From assembly GCA_003254925.1 (NCBI GenBank), contig QANZ01043183.1, positions 217,373 through 281,372 of the forward strand: a stretch of 64,000 bases of DNA, written 5' to 3'. This DNA comes from Chamaecrista fasciculata. Lineage: Eukaryota > Streptophyta > Magnoliopsida > Fabales > Fabaceae. Both the position numbers and the translations under genes were made by a program. A model generated the notes under the pieces. That model searched no databases and was not told the origin of the DNA. It saw only the letters and a list, made by a program, of their open reading frames with translations. Below are positions 45,946 to 57,800 of this stretch, piece after piece. How positions within the stretch are numbered: position 1 is the stretch's first letter; each line of letters begins with the position of its first letter.

Positions 45946-48900
45946 TTAGGCAATTTGATCTGGAGAAGGGAACTTGAGATTTTTAAAGCAGGTGAATCCT
46001 CCATCCACAATGAGGTTATGGCCCGTCACGAATTTCGCATCATCTGAGGCTAAGTACAATGCGGCCCGGGCCACATCTAAGTCCTCACACTTAGCACCCT
46101 CTAAAACACCAAGCCCATTTACGATTTCTATTACCTGCTCGTGGGTAAAGCCCGGGAAGAATTTCCCTATCTGGGCCAACGACATAGGCGTAGGAATTGG
46201 TGCAGGGGATATACAATTCACTCTGATCCCTGTTCTGCATAGCTCGCTAGCCACAGATTTCACTATGCCTGGTATGGTAAATTTGGAGATTGTGTAAGGG
46301 TGAGGCCCGAGCCCGCCCATAAGCCCGCTTATGCTAGATGTGCACAGAATAGACCCAGAGCCCGTGGGTATCATGACCCGGGCCGCATGCTTTATGCCTG
46401 CGATTGTGCCACGTACGTTGATTCGCATGACTTGATCGAACTCGTCGAGATCTAGCTCGGTGATGCTGGGAGGGAAAACCGGGCCTGTTATTCCGGCATT
46501 GTTGTACATGATATCGAGTTTTCCGTGGCGGGCTATGGCTATGTTTACAGCTTCTGCAACTTGGGCTTCAATGGCAACGTCGCATTCTACAAAGTGGGCT
46601 GATGGGCCGAGCTCGGTTGCGACTTTGGGCCCAATAAGAGTGTCCTTGTCAGCAATAATGACTTGGGCCCCGTGTTGGATGAATTCATGGGCCGTGGCCT
46701 TACCAAGCCCGCTTGCTGACCCAGTGATTAAAGCCACTTTTCCGTCTAGCCTGTATTTTTTGGAGGCGATATTATGAGGGAAGAAAGGAAGGAGAGACAA
46801 AATCACTAAAGAAACCGAATAGTTTGAAATGGGATTAGGCAGAAGAGAAAATAATGGACTACTCATCATGATGACCTCTTTCAATATAACAATAATAACA
46901 ACAGTAGTATTTGCTTTTATTATCTCAATTCTCAATTGTCCAAATCAGAAAGCAGCGTTTCTTTTTGGCAAAGTTGGAGGATGATGCCGTGGACTCAATT
47001 TTAATTTCTCCCAACAAAGATTGATTAAGATTTGCTTCTTTGATTTGATGATCTTAGGGGACTTTGAGAAAGGAAAAGCAAACGAAGATAAAACTTAGGC
47101 CAAAATACTAATTTTGTCTCTAAATTTACATCAATGGTCAATTTTGTTTAGTCAATTTCGTCCTTAATATTTCATATTTTTGTCAATTCTATCATTTTTT
47201 TTATTTTATCCAAATATTAATTATAGAATCTATCTGACTAATGATATGTAATGTAAAATTGATAGGAAAAAAAACTTAAATCCTAACTCAGATGAAAAAA
47301 CAAAATACAGTTTGTCGTTAATTTATTGAACGAAGTTAGTCAAATGACAAAATTGACTAAAATCTAAAACATTAGAAACAAAATTGACAGCAAAAAAAGA
47401 TTAGGGACGAAATTGACACTTAATGTAAAGTTTGAGGATGAAATTAGTGTTTTAATCTAAAACTTAGAAGACTTTAACTCTCGAGAGATTGGTTACCATT
47501 AAGGAAGTTGACAAACATTGTAACACTCAAATGTCAAGTAATCTTTGCCCTAAAAATTGGTGTTTTAATTTATTCACATTTGATAGGGTTTTTGTTTATT
47601 GATCTCCACGTTAGAGGTCGGGGAATCTATAGGACTCAGATTCATTTTATAGAATTGGCACGTTTAATTAATTAATTGATTGATTAATTTGGAGAATGTG
47701 GTGTTTGCTAGATCTACGGCATGAGAACATGCAAATTTAGAGGCAGCTATTACGGTTTGCTAGCTCCTGCATGTGCTTCAGTGGAAAGCCCATGTTATTT
47801 TTTTATGTATCTTCAATTTCTCTATTTATAAATACATACACATGTCTCTGTCAGTTTTAAATGAGTTGGTAATTACTCTACAGTCTACAGTGGATTTTCG
47901 TTTGTCAACGAAGGCAACATTATTTCAGCTGGTCGTAGTTAATTAATTGCCCAGCTAAAATAGAATAGGGCTCTGACAGCAACACAAGTCTAGGATTTTA
48001 AATTCAAATTCCTTGTTTCAGTGTTACTACTAAATAACTTGACATAATAACATATGTTATTGGGTTTTAGGTAACTACAGTCCCAAAAGACTGCTATAGC
48101 GATCAGCAAATTAATTAATGGTTCTTCTAATATATGCCATTAAGTTACATCTACGAAGCATATACACTTTATTTTAAGAGCGTGTTGCCGTGTCAGACAT
48201 GTGTCCTTGTCTGACACCCGTACAACATCCACACGACACATATTTATAAATTTCAAAATATAAGATCAATTGTTTGTGACTTTAACATGACAAACAATAA
48301 AAAATAATGACACATACGACATATATTATGAATAGATATTATAATTTTAAAGTTTTCAACCAAATTTATGTATTTTTAATTATTTATATATATAAATATA
48401 TGCTGTGTCGTGTCATGTAAGTTTAAGAATTTGACGTGTCGGTGTGTTAGTGTTCGTGCCGTGTCCCATATTCGTGTCAGTGTCCATGCTTTATAGGGAC
48501 ACATGTTAATGTTTCTTTTGATTGGTCAAGTGAATTTTCAAATATTAAAAATTATGTTTTAAATAAATTTCCGTAGATTTCAAAATATGAGATGCTCTAC
48601 TAACCAATCAGAATAAACTTTAAAGATGATCGCATTAGAGTTAATTAAACAGTTCGTCGTTTTCTCTTTCTGCCGAAGGGAAGTTACTCAAATGACAAAC
48701 ACCATTTATTCCGACAAATTAAAGAACAAGATAGTGCATGGATTCAGATTCATGATTTTTCGTTATTCATTCTTTTCAGAAATTCAGGAAATAAATATAT
48801 ATCCACTCAAACGATATAAAAGTGAAGGTTTCAGCACTCAAATTTTAGAAGCGAAAAGGAAGTGTGTAAAGTAAAGAAACAAATTTATTTGAAGAATAAT

Positions 48901-49223
48901 TTGGATATAATATATATACATATATATATATACACACATTTATCTCAAAAAACTAGTTAATATAACGTAACAAGATTTAATTAATTAATGGGACTCACCT
49001 TCTTCCACCAACCGTTCCGTAGAATCTGGTGTACTTTTTGAGCACACCATTGGTAAAGCTCGTGAACTTGAACTCTCTGGAAATTATACATAGGAAGTAC
49101 ATAAAGTTTCGCATGAAATATAGCTAAATATATATTACTGAAAGTGATTAAATTTAATATTAATGGATCAAGTTATCAATTAAGAAGTAAAGAGATAATT
49201 AACCTGGCTAATGTTCTGAGCAT
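45946..49223 (-). CDS. Short-chain dehydrogenase/reductase, SDR110C-type (3 coding exons, 300 aa)
   Basis: NAD(P)-dependent oxidoreductase of the plant secondary-metabolism SDR family (relatives include zerumbone synthase-like and xanthoxin dehydrogenase-like enzymes); the substrate is unknown. Exons on the minus strand: 49204-49223, 48999-49076, 45946-46750, all GT-AG, closing at 903 nt. The obvious single frame 45946-46935 has a later methionine and a pyrimidine-rich, intron-like N-terminus. Splicing at AATACAG/GCTAGACGG joins it in phase to MLRTLAREFKFTSFTNG and the following residues, giving exactly the common 300-aa family length. Motifs: TGSASGLG (42-49), NAD-preferring D67, NNAG (116-119), catalytic S172, Y185 and K189 (YTISK), VDGG (281-284). 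The basic, Phe/Thr-rich N-terminus may be an organelle-targeting sequence (inference). Confidence 0.9.
47089..47466. mobile_element. 360-bp foldback MITE in SDR intron 2
   Basis: Element 47098-47457 with an exact 9-bp duplication, taaaactta, at 47089-47097 and 47458-47466. Inverted ends carry ACTAATTTTGTCTCTAAA / TTTGAGGATGAAATTAGT. It lies inside the 2.2-kb intron of the dehydrogenase gene. Mutator-type by duplication length (inference). Confidence 0.85.
48180..48620. repeat. Dispersed repeat shared with 30118-30545
   Basis: 48492-48610 matches 30118-30250 in reverse orientation (shared GATGCTCTACTAACCA and GTTTCTTTTGATTG). The preceding part, 48180-48490, is rich in GTGTCGTGT/ACACGACAC motifs like those at 30480-30545. 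The two loci appear to carry relatives of one composite repeat. Here it sits in SDR intron 2. Confidence 0.65.
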
Positions 49224-49530
49224 GCCGAAGGGTAGGTAGTGAAGAATGAAGATCTGACGATGGATCTGAATCTGAGGGTGTGTGAGAGAGAGATGTCGAA
49301 AGAACGAAGAAGTGAAGGCTTTATGAGTATATTTATTATGGAAGAAGGAGCTGAAAGGCAACGTTAATTTTCACTATTGTAATATTGTAATGTTTGGCCC
49401 GCATTTTTATGCCGAGAGAGAGAGAGAGAATTGAAATTTGAAAGGGTTGAATTGAAGTTGAAGAAGGAAGAAGAACATGGCTTATGGTGCTTGTGATCTG
49501 TCCTATTTAATGATGCCAAGGGAGGTTAGG
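49224..49530 (-). promoter_or_regulatory. 5' leader and core promoter of the SDR gene
   Basis: Upstream of the ATG at 49221-49223 lie a (GA)8 microsatellite (49414-49429) and, on the minus strand, a TATA-like ATTAAATAGG at about 49502-49511. This places a likely transcription start near 49470-49480 and a leader of roughly 250 nt. Confidence 0.45.
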
Positions 49531-50666
49531 GTCTATTTGGATAAAATTATAATCTGATTATAATTTAATTAGATTATTAAAAAAATTTATTATGAGTTGA
49601 ATGTTTTGAAAGGAGATTTTTGGATATGAAATTATTTAAATGAATATGCAATCATTGTGGTTGATAGATCAAACAATATAGAAATTGATAAATTATATTA
49701 GGTAGAAATTAAATAGAAGATAAAATCATAAAATTACTTTTTGACTTTTTTATTTTTGTTAATAATTTGAGTTGTTTGGATTAAATTTTTAAAAGATGGA
49801 TTTTTCCTTCTAAAAAGTAGATTTTTAATTAATTGTATTTTTTTGAATTGGGAATTGCAATAATTAATTTTTTGGAAAAGCTACAATTTGGAGCTTTTTG
49901 TAGATTTTTTTTATAAATTATTTCATTCGATAAAAATACATATTATAATTACAATTATCGAATATTGTTGAAATAATTTTCCATTACGACACTTACTTTT
50001 TGGTTCTTCATTTTATATTGACTGAACGAATCAGTTGCTAAAAAAAATACGAGTCTGTTGGTTGGTGAAAATTAAAATGGGTGAAGTGGTGAACGATTTG
50101 GTCCCTGAGTTAAAATAATGATCATCACTTATATGGTTCTCTCTATATTACAATTTTAATTATTTAATTTCGCCAAAATAAATTTTAGAATAAAATTTTA
50201 CTTTTGAGCCATCTAATTTTTAATAAGTTAACACATTAGTCCATAATAGAGAAAATAAAAGTAAAAAATATATCTAGTTGTTCCAAAATAGTCATGAATC
50301 ATTATTTAAAATCAAATTTTTAAATATTTTGGTTGAATTTGTTTTTTTGTATTTATATAGTTAATTTTTTTAATTAGAGGGACAGAAATTATTTTTAATA
50401 ATAAAAAATAATATTAAATAAAAAATAAATTATTATTATTTTATAAAATATTAAAGCTAATTAAAAGTAAAATATTAGTTATAATAATTTAGAAAAAAGA
50501 AAATATTAAAAAAATATTAGGTTAAAAGTGATGTGACGGAGAGAGATTGTTGTAGGTGTAATAAATAAAGAGTAATATAAAACGACCAAAATGTCTTTTA
50601 TATATGTATATTTAAATATATATTAAAATATATATAATTATAAATATGTTTATCGAAATTTAATAG
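49531..50666. other. Intergenic, very AT-rich
   Basis: No gene. 50090-50560 begins with GGTCCCTGAGTTAAAATAATG, a phrase typical of foldback-element ends seen elsewhere in this window. I could not define a matching right end. Confidence 0.45.
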
Positions 50667-50820
50667 TATTTTTTTTTTGATAAGCAACGGTGGGCAAGCC
50701 CACAAAAAAACAAAACACAGAAACAAAACACCCCTAAACAGACAGGAGGCAAAACAACCAACTTAAACAACCCTAGGCAAACTCAACCCTACAGCATCAC
50801 GAAGGAGGAGAAGACCTATA
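50667..50820 (-). mobile_element. LINE-like 3' end remnant
   Basis: On the minus strand the segment ends GGGCTTGCCCACCGTTGCTT followed by ATC and an A run, preceded by a G/T-rich stretch with TTTGTTTCTGTG. That is the look of a LINE 3' UTR with its poly(A) tail, cut off on the 5' side near 50820. No reverse transcriptase frame remains. I did not find a target duplication. Confidence 0.5.
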
Positions 50821-50899
50821 AATTATCTAAATGTTGGAGAAATAAAAGAAATATATTCTAGAGGGCCGGCAGCAATTCTATGCACCATTTTTATAGGCC

Positions 50900-51310
50900 A
50901 ACAATATTTTATTTTGGTTTTTAATATTTATCTTAAATTATGTTTTTATTTCTAATATTTTTTAATTTATTTCATTTTGGTTATTAATGTTTTTGAATAG
51001 TTTACTTTTGATCCTTAATAAGTTTACAAATGGTCTCTTGTTATTGAATGTGATCATATATCTTTGTTTCAAGTCTATATGTGATAAAATCAGAGTTACG
51101 AGTTATTTTTTCCACTTAGTCAGAGTTATTAGCAAACGAGGTTAAATTAAATCTAAAAGTGAGATGCTCTTCTCGTGAAATTGATCATATTTATCTCATT
51201 TCAATTTTGAATATAATAAAATTAGAGTTACAAGTTATTCTTAATAAGTATTTCCTCTGTTTAGCCGAAGTCATTGTCAAATAGTATTTTGAGAGTGGGT
51301 TTGGTAAAAA
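50900..51310. repeat. Dispersed repeat related to 61910-62400
   Basis: Shares the order of motifs AGAGTTACGAGTTATT, AAGTATTTCCTCTGTTTAG, AGTCATTGTCAAATAG and TTTCAAGT with the segment at 61910-62400. The motif series occurs twice within each copy. The class is unknown. Confidence 0.5.
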
Positions 51311-52583
51311 CAAAAAATCATGGACTTTTTTTTTTCACGGCTTTCAGTCTATACTAATTTGTTTTGTCTAATTGTGGCTACTCATGTTTTCAATTACCCA
51401 TTAAGTTTTGGTGTTCAATTTCTCTACTTTTTAGGTTTTTCAATTTCATGAATTATTCCTGACACGCTTCTAAAAAATATAAGAACAGGTCAAATAATCA
51501 TATCATGGTGATTGGGGATCCGAGTATAGCCCAGGAGTTAATATATATTTTTTCCTATGATCCATTTGAGAAGTGAAAGAGCATAAAGTTTCTTGAACCT
51601 TAAGCTTATAAGATAATAAAATTTCGATTTTGATTTACTTCAATTCTCGTGATCCCTTTCAATTGAAAGATAAACTAATTTAGCATGTCAAAAGTGAATT
51701 ATGGAATATTGAGATGGAAGCGAAATAATGGATCCGATCCTAAGTTTAATAATTAGTTAGTTATTTATTGCCCCACTAAATAATTAAATAAAGCCCCCAT
51801 CTAACATCAATGATGAAAATGTTTGTATTAATTTCAACGAGAATATATATAATATCAGCAACAAGTATTGATTCTGATGTAAACGCGAGTACTGGACCGA
51901 CCATACCATATAAATTAATACGAGATACTTGCAGCCTCTTCAAGACAAAAAGCAAAGCAATCGCAAACCTTTAAAAAGGACTATCCTGCACTCTGTTTTC
52001 TTTTTTACTTGCTAACTATAGCCATTTCCATTTGTTTTATTACATTATTCCCATTCTTTCTTTTTGTTTTTTCTTTTGGGTATTCTCACCCATCTTCTCT
52101 ACTGTTGCCATATACGACAACTATTTTTGTTTTTTGTAAAGAAATGGATTAGCTCGACAACTCAAGTTAAGTCATCAGTATCTTATCTGTTATGGCATGC
52201 AAGATGCGAATGTTAATTAGTCATTATATTAATTAATATATACATGTGTGTTAGGGGTAACACACATGTATATAGTATCTGTCATCTTTTACAACATATT
52301 ATTGCAATATTTAGTGTACAGATGGCCCTTTAATGAATAAGAATATATACAGACTTCCATAATTTAAAAAGATGATAGAGGTGCTTCTACGTCAGTTGAT
52401 GATCGAAATCATCTCGAAACTAAATAGCCAAATGGCTCTAGCTATGGAGGAGAAGAAGAAATTAAACAGAGAATAGGGGTTTAGAGATTACAAGTGTCAA
52501 TATAACATATGCGTAGTAAGTTGTAGACAAAGAGGCATAAGTGTAAGGTAACAGCTATCAAGAGAATAAGACAGAATAATCGA
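51311..52583. other. Intergenic, no gene seen
   Basis: AT-rich. The inverted pair ATATACATGTGTGTTA / AACACACATGTATATA at about 52238-52275 is a near-perfect palindrome of about 37 bp. Nothing else stands out before the retrotransposon target site at 52584. Confidence 0.5.
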
Positions 52584-52588
52584 CAAAG

Positions 52589-53456
52589 TGTTGCATATTT
52601 GGGTTCCCTTAAAAGTTTAAAACCCAATCTTTTGAAGCCCACTTGCTTAAGCCCTTTAGGGCTATTATTGTCTTTTCATTTTGGCAAGCTGATGGAACAT
52701 GAGAAACTCTAGAGCAGAAAAATTTGAAGTGAGAAACAATCACATTTTGTACACAAGCAAAAGAGAGCAATTTTTATCATTTTTCAGATTTGACGTTGCC
52801 TCACATTTCCGGCGAACGGACGGTGATCGGAACTCCGTTCAAGGCTGAAATTTTGTGGGCAAGTAGCTGACATATTTTTCTTCATTTTGAAAGGTGGAGA
52901 TCAGTTTTGAAGGTCTGGAAGGTGGTGTTTTTGGTGAAGAATCGGACTGATTTTTCTGGGTGTTTCAGCACCGTCGTGTCTCATCGTTTTCAACGATTGA
53001 CCTTTCATCCGGTGTCCGATCGAGCTGATTTTTGGTGAGCATGTTCATGACTTTATTATTCATTCTAAACAGTGGAGATTGGATTTGGACGGTTAGAACG
53101 TTGTCAGTTTTGATTTTAATCACAGCTTATCTCTCTTGTTTAGCTCTAATTCGTTTTTGGAGTTTGTTTGTGATTGAGAGATCATTTGGTTCACTTGTGG
53201 CTTGCTGATTGTTTGTAAGACATTGTTGTGATAGTGGATTTCATTTTCTGGACTAGGTCCCGTGGTTTTTATCGTTCACATTGGAGGAGTTTTTGCCACG
53301 TTAAATAATTCCCGGTGTTCTTATTTTTGTGCATTTTGTTGTTCTGTTTGTTGCTGTGCATTTTTGCTCTTCATTGATCCTATTAGGTTCATTCAAGTGG
53401 GGAAGATTTATTTTATAGTGCTTTGGTTGATTGGCATTATTGTTGTCTTCCCAATA
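52589..53456 (+). repeat. Left (5') LTR
   Basis: Begins TGTTGCATATTTGGG and ends CTTCCCAATA, where the other copies have CTTCCCAACA. It is followed by a primer-binding site. Compared with the middle LTR it has an extra AAGTTTAA and scattered substitutions. Confidence 0.9.
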
Positions 53457-53638
53457 AAGTGGTATCAGAGCCCTTGGTTCATTAGTTGATTGGGTTATAT
53501 AGCTTGTTTGAACAATGGAGGCAAACTTGAGTAAAATGATTTGTTTGGACGGCACAAACTATCACACTTGGAAAGGAAAGATGAAAGACTTCTGTTCATA
53601 AAAAAAGTTGCATTTACCTGTATTTGCTACCATTAAGC

Positions 53639-53979
53639 TGTTGGGAAATCCCCAGGGAAACACGCAGCGGAAGAAACGTAAATTAAAAACTTGCGCCCCC
53701 GAGGAAAACCCACCCTGAGATCCGCTAGCTGAATTTAAAACCAGATACGAAAAGTGTTATACCTCAGGCTTTCAATCGGATTGGTGATACTGGTGAGTCT
53801 AGAAGTCCGTCTCCACGTCCTTCCTCTACCGGTGATCCACACGAACAGTTTCCCGAACACGAGGTGCTAGCCTCCACGCCTCTTTCTCCAAAGAGACTCG
53901 GGATCCAATCTACAGATTCTGAATTCAGGAACTCCTTCTCTGAACTCTGATGTGGATGGCGCCACAGATCAACAATCAN
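53639..53979 (+). mobile_element. Fragment of an unrelated LTR inserted in or joined to gag
   Basis: Starts TGTTGGGAAATCCCCAGGG immediately after the gag codons at 53638 and stops at the N at 53980. The TGTTGGG start and the GC-richer composition, unlike the neighbours, suggest the 5' end of another element's LTR. No internal region or second LTR of that element is present. Confidence 0.6.
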
Positions 53980-53980
53980 T

Positions 53981-54840
53981 GGATATTTGGGTTCCCTTAA
54001 AACCCAATCTTTTGAAGCCCACTTGCTTAAGCCCTTTAGGGCTATTATTGTCTTTTCATTTTAGCAAGCTGATGGAACATGAGAAACTCTAGAGCAGAAA
54101 AATTTGAAGTGAGAAACAATCACATTTTGTACACAAGCAAAAGAGAACAGTTTTTATCATTTTTCAGATTTGACGTTGTCTCACATTTCCGGCGAACGGA
54201 CGGTGATCGGAACTCTGATCAGGCTGAAATTTTGTGGGCAAGTAGCTGACATATTTTTCTTCATTTTGAAAGGTGGAGATCAGTTTTGAAGGTCTGGAAG
54301 GTGGTGTTTTTGGTGAAGAATCGGACTGATTTTTCTGGGCATTTATTCAGCACCGTCGTGTCTCATCGTTTTCAACGATTGACCTTTCATCCGGTGTCCG
54401 ATCGCGCTGATTTTTGGTGAGCATGTTCATGACTCTTTATTATTCATTCTGAACAGTGAAGATTGGATTTGGATGGTTAGAACGTTGTCAGTCTTGATTT
54501 TAATCACAGCTTATCTCTCTTGTTTAGCTCTAATTCGTTTTTGGAGTTTGTTTGTGATTGAGAGATCATTTGGTTCACTTGTGGCTTGCTGATTGTTTGT
54601 AAGACATTGTTGTGATAGTGGATTTCATTTTCTGGACTAGGTCCCGTGGTTTTTATCCTTCACATTGGAGGAGTTTTTGCCACGTTAAATAATTCCCGGT
54701 GTTCTTATTTTTGTGCATTTTGTTGTTGTGTTTGCTGCTGTGCATTTTTGCTCTTCATTGCTCCTATTAGGTTCATTCAAGTGGGGAAGATTTATTTTAT
54801 AGTGCTTTGGTTGATTGGCATTATTGTTGTCTTCCCAACA
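53981..54840 (+). repeat. Middle LTR of the copia element
   Basis: Lacks the first three LTR bases because it starts right after the N. Ends CTTCCCAACA and is followed by a second primer-binding site. It differs from both outer LTRs by several substitutions and small indels, so it is not a simple duplicate of either. Confidence 0.88.
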
Positions 54841-54898
54841 AAGTGGTATCAGAGCCCTTGGTTCATTAGTTGATTGGGTTATATAGCTTGTTTGAACA

Positions 54899-57800
54899 AT
54901 GGAGGCAAACTTGAGTAAAATGATTTGTTTGGACGACACAAACTATCACACTTGGAAAGGAAAGATGAAAGATCTTCTGTTTATAAAAAAAGTTGCATTT
55001 ACCTGTATTTGCTACCATTAAGCCTGACTCTAAGTCTGATGAAGAATGGGAGTTTGAGCATTTACAAGTATGTGGTTTTATTCGACAATGGGTTGAAGAT
55101 AATGTTTTGAATCATATTGTTAATGACACACATGCCAAAACTTTGTGTGAAAAACTTGAAACTTTGTATGCTTCGAAGACCGGTAATAATAAGTTGTTTT
55201 TGCTTAAGCAAGCCATACGTTTGCAGTACAAAGAAGGGAGTTCGGTACTTGACCATGCGAATGAATTTCAGGGTATCTTTGATCAGTTATCTGGTATGGG
55301 TGTGAAATTTGATGAGGATACTTTGGGACTTTGGTTGTTGACTACACTTCCTGATTCTTGGGAGAACCTTAGAGTATCTTTGATAAACTCTGCTCCTGGT
55401 GGCATTGTGACCATGCAGTATGTGAAGAGTGGTATTCTGAATGAAGAAGTCAGACGAAGAACTCAGGGGACCTCCACATCACAGTCAGATGTCTTAGTTA
55501 CTGAAAGTAGGGGGAGAAGTAAAAACAAGAGTCAAGATCACAGAGGCAAGAGCAAGAGTAAATCAAAGTCAAAGTTTAAAAACCTTGAATGTCATTATTG
55601 TGGAAAGACTGGGCACATCAAGAAGTATTGTTTCAAGTTGAAAAGGGATGAAAAAGGCAAACAAGAGAAGAAGGGTAGTGATGATCATAACGACCGGGTC
55701 GCCGTTACTACTTCAGTTGATTTGGCTGTTGTTCATGATGAAGATATGATCAATGTTGCTAGCAACAAGATTCTTTGGGTACTTGATAGTGGTGCAGTTC
55801 ACCATGTTGCTTCAAGGAAGGAATTCTTCACATCCTATACTCCAGGTGATTCTGGAGTTTTAAAGATGGGTAATGAGTCAAAATTCCAAGGTATTGGGCA
55901 TTGACACAGTGAACTTGGAGACTAACAGTGGAATGAAGCTAGTACTCAAGAATGTTAAACACGCACCGGATATGAGAGTGAATTTGATTTCAGTTGACAA
56001 GTTGAGTGATGATGGATATGCCAACAATTTTCTGAATCAATGTACAGTTTCTAAGGGGTCATTGATTGTGGCTAGAGGGTTTAAAGCTTCAGGCTTATAT
56101 TGGTTACAGACCAGCATCCCTACAAGCCTTGTGAATGCAGTTGTGAGTGACAGTTCTTCAGAGTTATGGCACAAGAGACTAAGTCACATAAGTGAGAAGG
56201 GTTTGAATATTCTAACTAAGAAGAACATGCTTCTTGGGCTGAATGGTGTACAACTAGACACTTGTGACCATTGTTTGGCAGGGAAACAGAAAAGAGTTTC
56301 TTTCAAACATCACCCTCCTTCTAGAAAGGAGGAATTACTTGAGCTGGTGCACTCAGATGTGTGTGGTCCTTTGAAGAAAAAGTCCTTCGGTGTTGCACAA
56401 TATTTTGTGACTTTTATTGATGATATTCAAGGAAGCTTTGGGTTCGTGTCTTGAAGTCTAAGGATCAAGTGCTCAGTGCATTTAAAGAGTTTCATGCTTA
56501 TGCTGAGAGAGAGACTAGCAAAAAGCTGAAATGTATTCGCTCGGATAATGGAGGTGAATATTGTGGTCCATTTGATGCATATTGCAGAGAGCAAGACATT
56601 AGACATCAGAAGACTCCTCCTAAGACTCCTCAGTTGAATGGCTTGGCATAAAGGATGAACAGAACCTTGATAGAAAGAGTTCGGTGTTTTCTTTAAGATG
56701 CTAAATTGCCTTATTCTTTTTGGGGTGAGGCATTGTATGCAATTGCTCATGTCATTAATCTAACTCCTACCATTGCTTTGCAAAATGATGTACCTGATAG
56801 CTTCTGGTATGGTAAGAAGCCTTCTTATGATCATCTCCGGGTATTTGGTTGCAAATGCTTTATTCATGTTCCTAAAGATGAGAGGTCCAAGCTAGATGCC
56901 AAGACAAGACAGTGTATCTTCATTGGTCATGATCAGGATGAGTTTGGTTATCGGTGTTATGACCCTGTTAAGAAGAAACTTGTCAGAAGTCGTGATGTAG
57001 TCTTTGTAGAAGATCAAACTATTGAAGATATTGGCAAGGCTGAAAAGTCAAAGTCTCAAGCTGAAAACTTGGTTGATTTGGATCCCGCTCCTTCAGCTCC
57101 TATGCTTGATGTAATTGATGCCGAAGATCAAGCTAATGTTCAGGATGACACTCAAGATGCAGATGAGGTTACCATTCCTGCAGATGAGGTAGTTGATGAT
57201 CGTTATGAGGTTCTTGGTGAGCAACAAGAAGTTCCACTCAGGAGGTCTACTAGAGAGTCTAGACCATCTACTAGGTACTCACCTAGTGAATATGTGTTGT
57301 TGACGGATTCAAAGGAACCTGAATGCTACCAGGAAGCTATTGAGAGTGAGCAGAAGGTGAAATGGATTTCAGCCATGAAAGATGAAATGCAGTCTTTGTA
57401 TGATAATGAAACCTTTAAACTTGTCAAGCTTCCTAAAGATAGAAAAGCCTTAAAGAACAGGTGGATCTATAGGGTGAAACATGAAGAGAGTTCATCATCT
57501 CCAAGGTATAAAGCTAGATTAGTTGTGAAGGGTTTAGTCAGATGAAGAGAGTTGATTTTGAGGAGATTTTCTCACCAGTTATCAAGATGTCTTCTATTCG
57601 AGTTATCTTGGGTTTGGTTGCTACTCTTGATTTAGAGCTTGAGCAAATGGATGTGAAAACTGCTTTCCTCCATGGTGACTTGGAGGAGGAGATTTATATG
57701 GAGCAACCTGAAGGTTTAATAGAGAAAGGCAAAGAAAGCTATGTTTGCAAGTTGAAGAATAGTTTGTATGGTTTGAAACAAGCTCTAAGGCGATGGTATA

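Noticed and set aside
45946..46935. Intronless 329-residue dehydrogenase starting at 46935 (or at an internal Met near 46869)
   Set aside because: The first residues come from a pyrimidine-rich acceptor region. Splicing to exons at 48999-49076 and 49204-49223 gives an exact in-phase 300-aa protein with a better N-terminus.
51480..51960. Search for tRNA genes and other structured RNAs in intergenic DNA
   Set aside because: I saw no cloverleaf with paired A and B boxes here or elsewhere in the window; only the SINE-like element at 35309 has a box B-like match.
53262..54939. Paired frames repeated inside the retrotransposon
   Set aside because: They lie in the LTRs (hydrophobic translation of LTR sequence on one strand and its shadow on the other) and are not genes.
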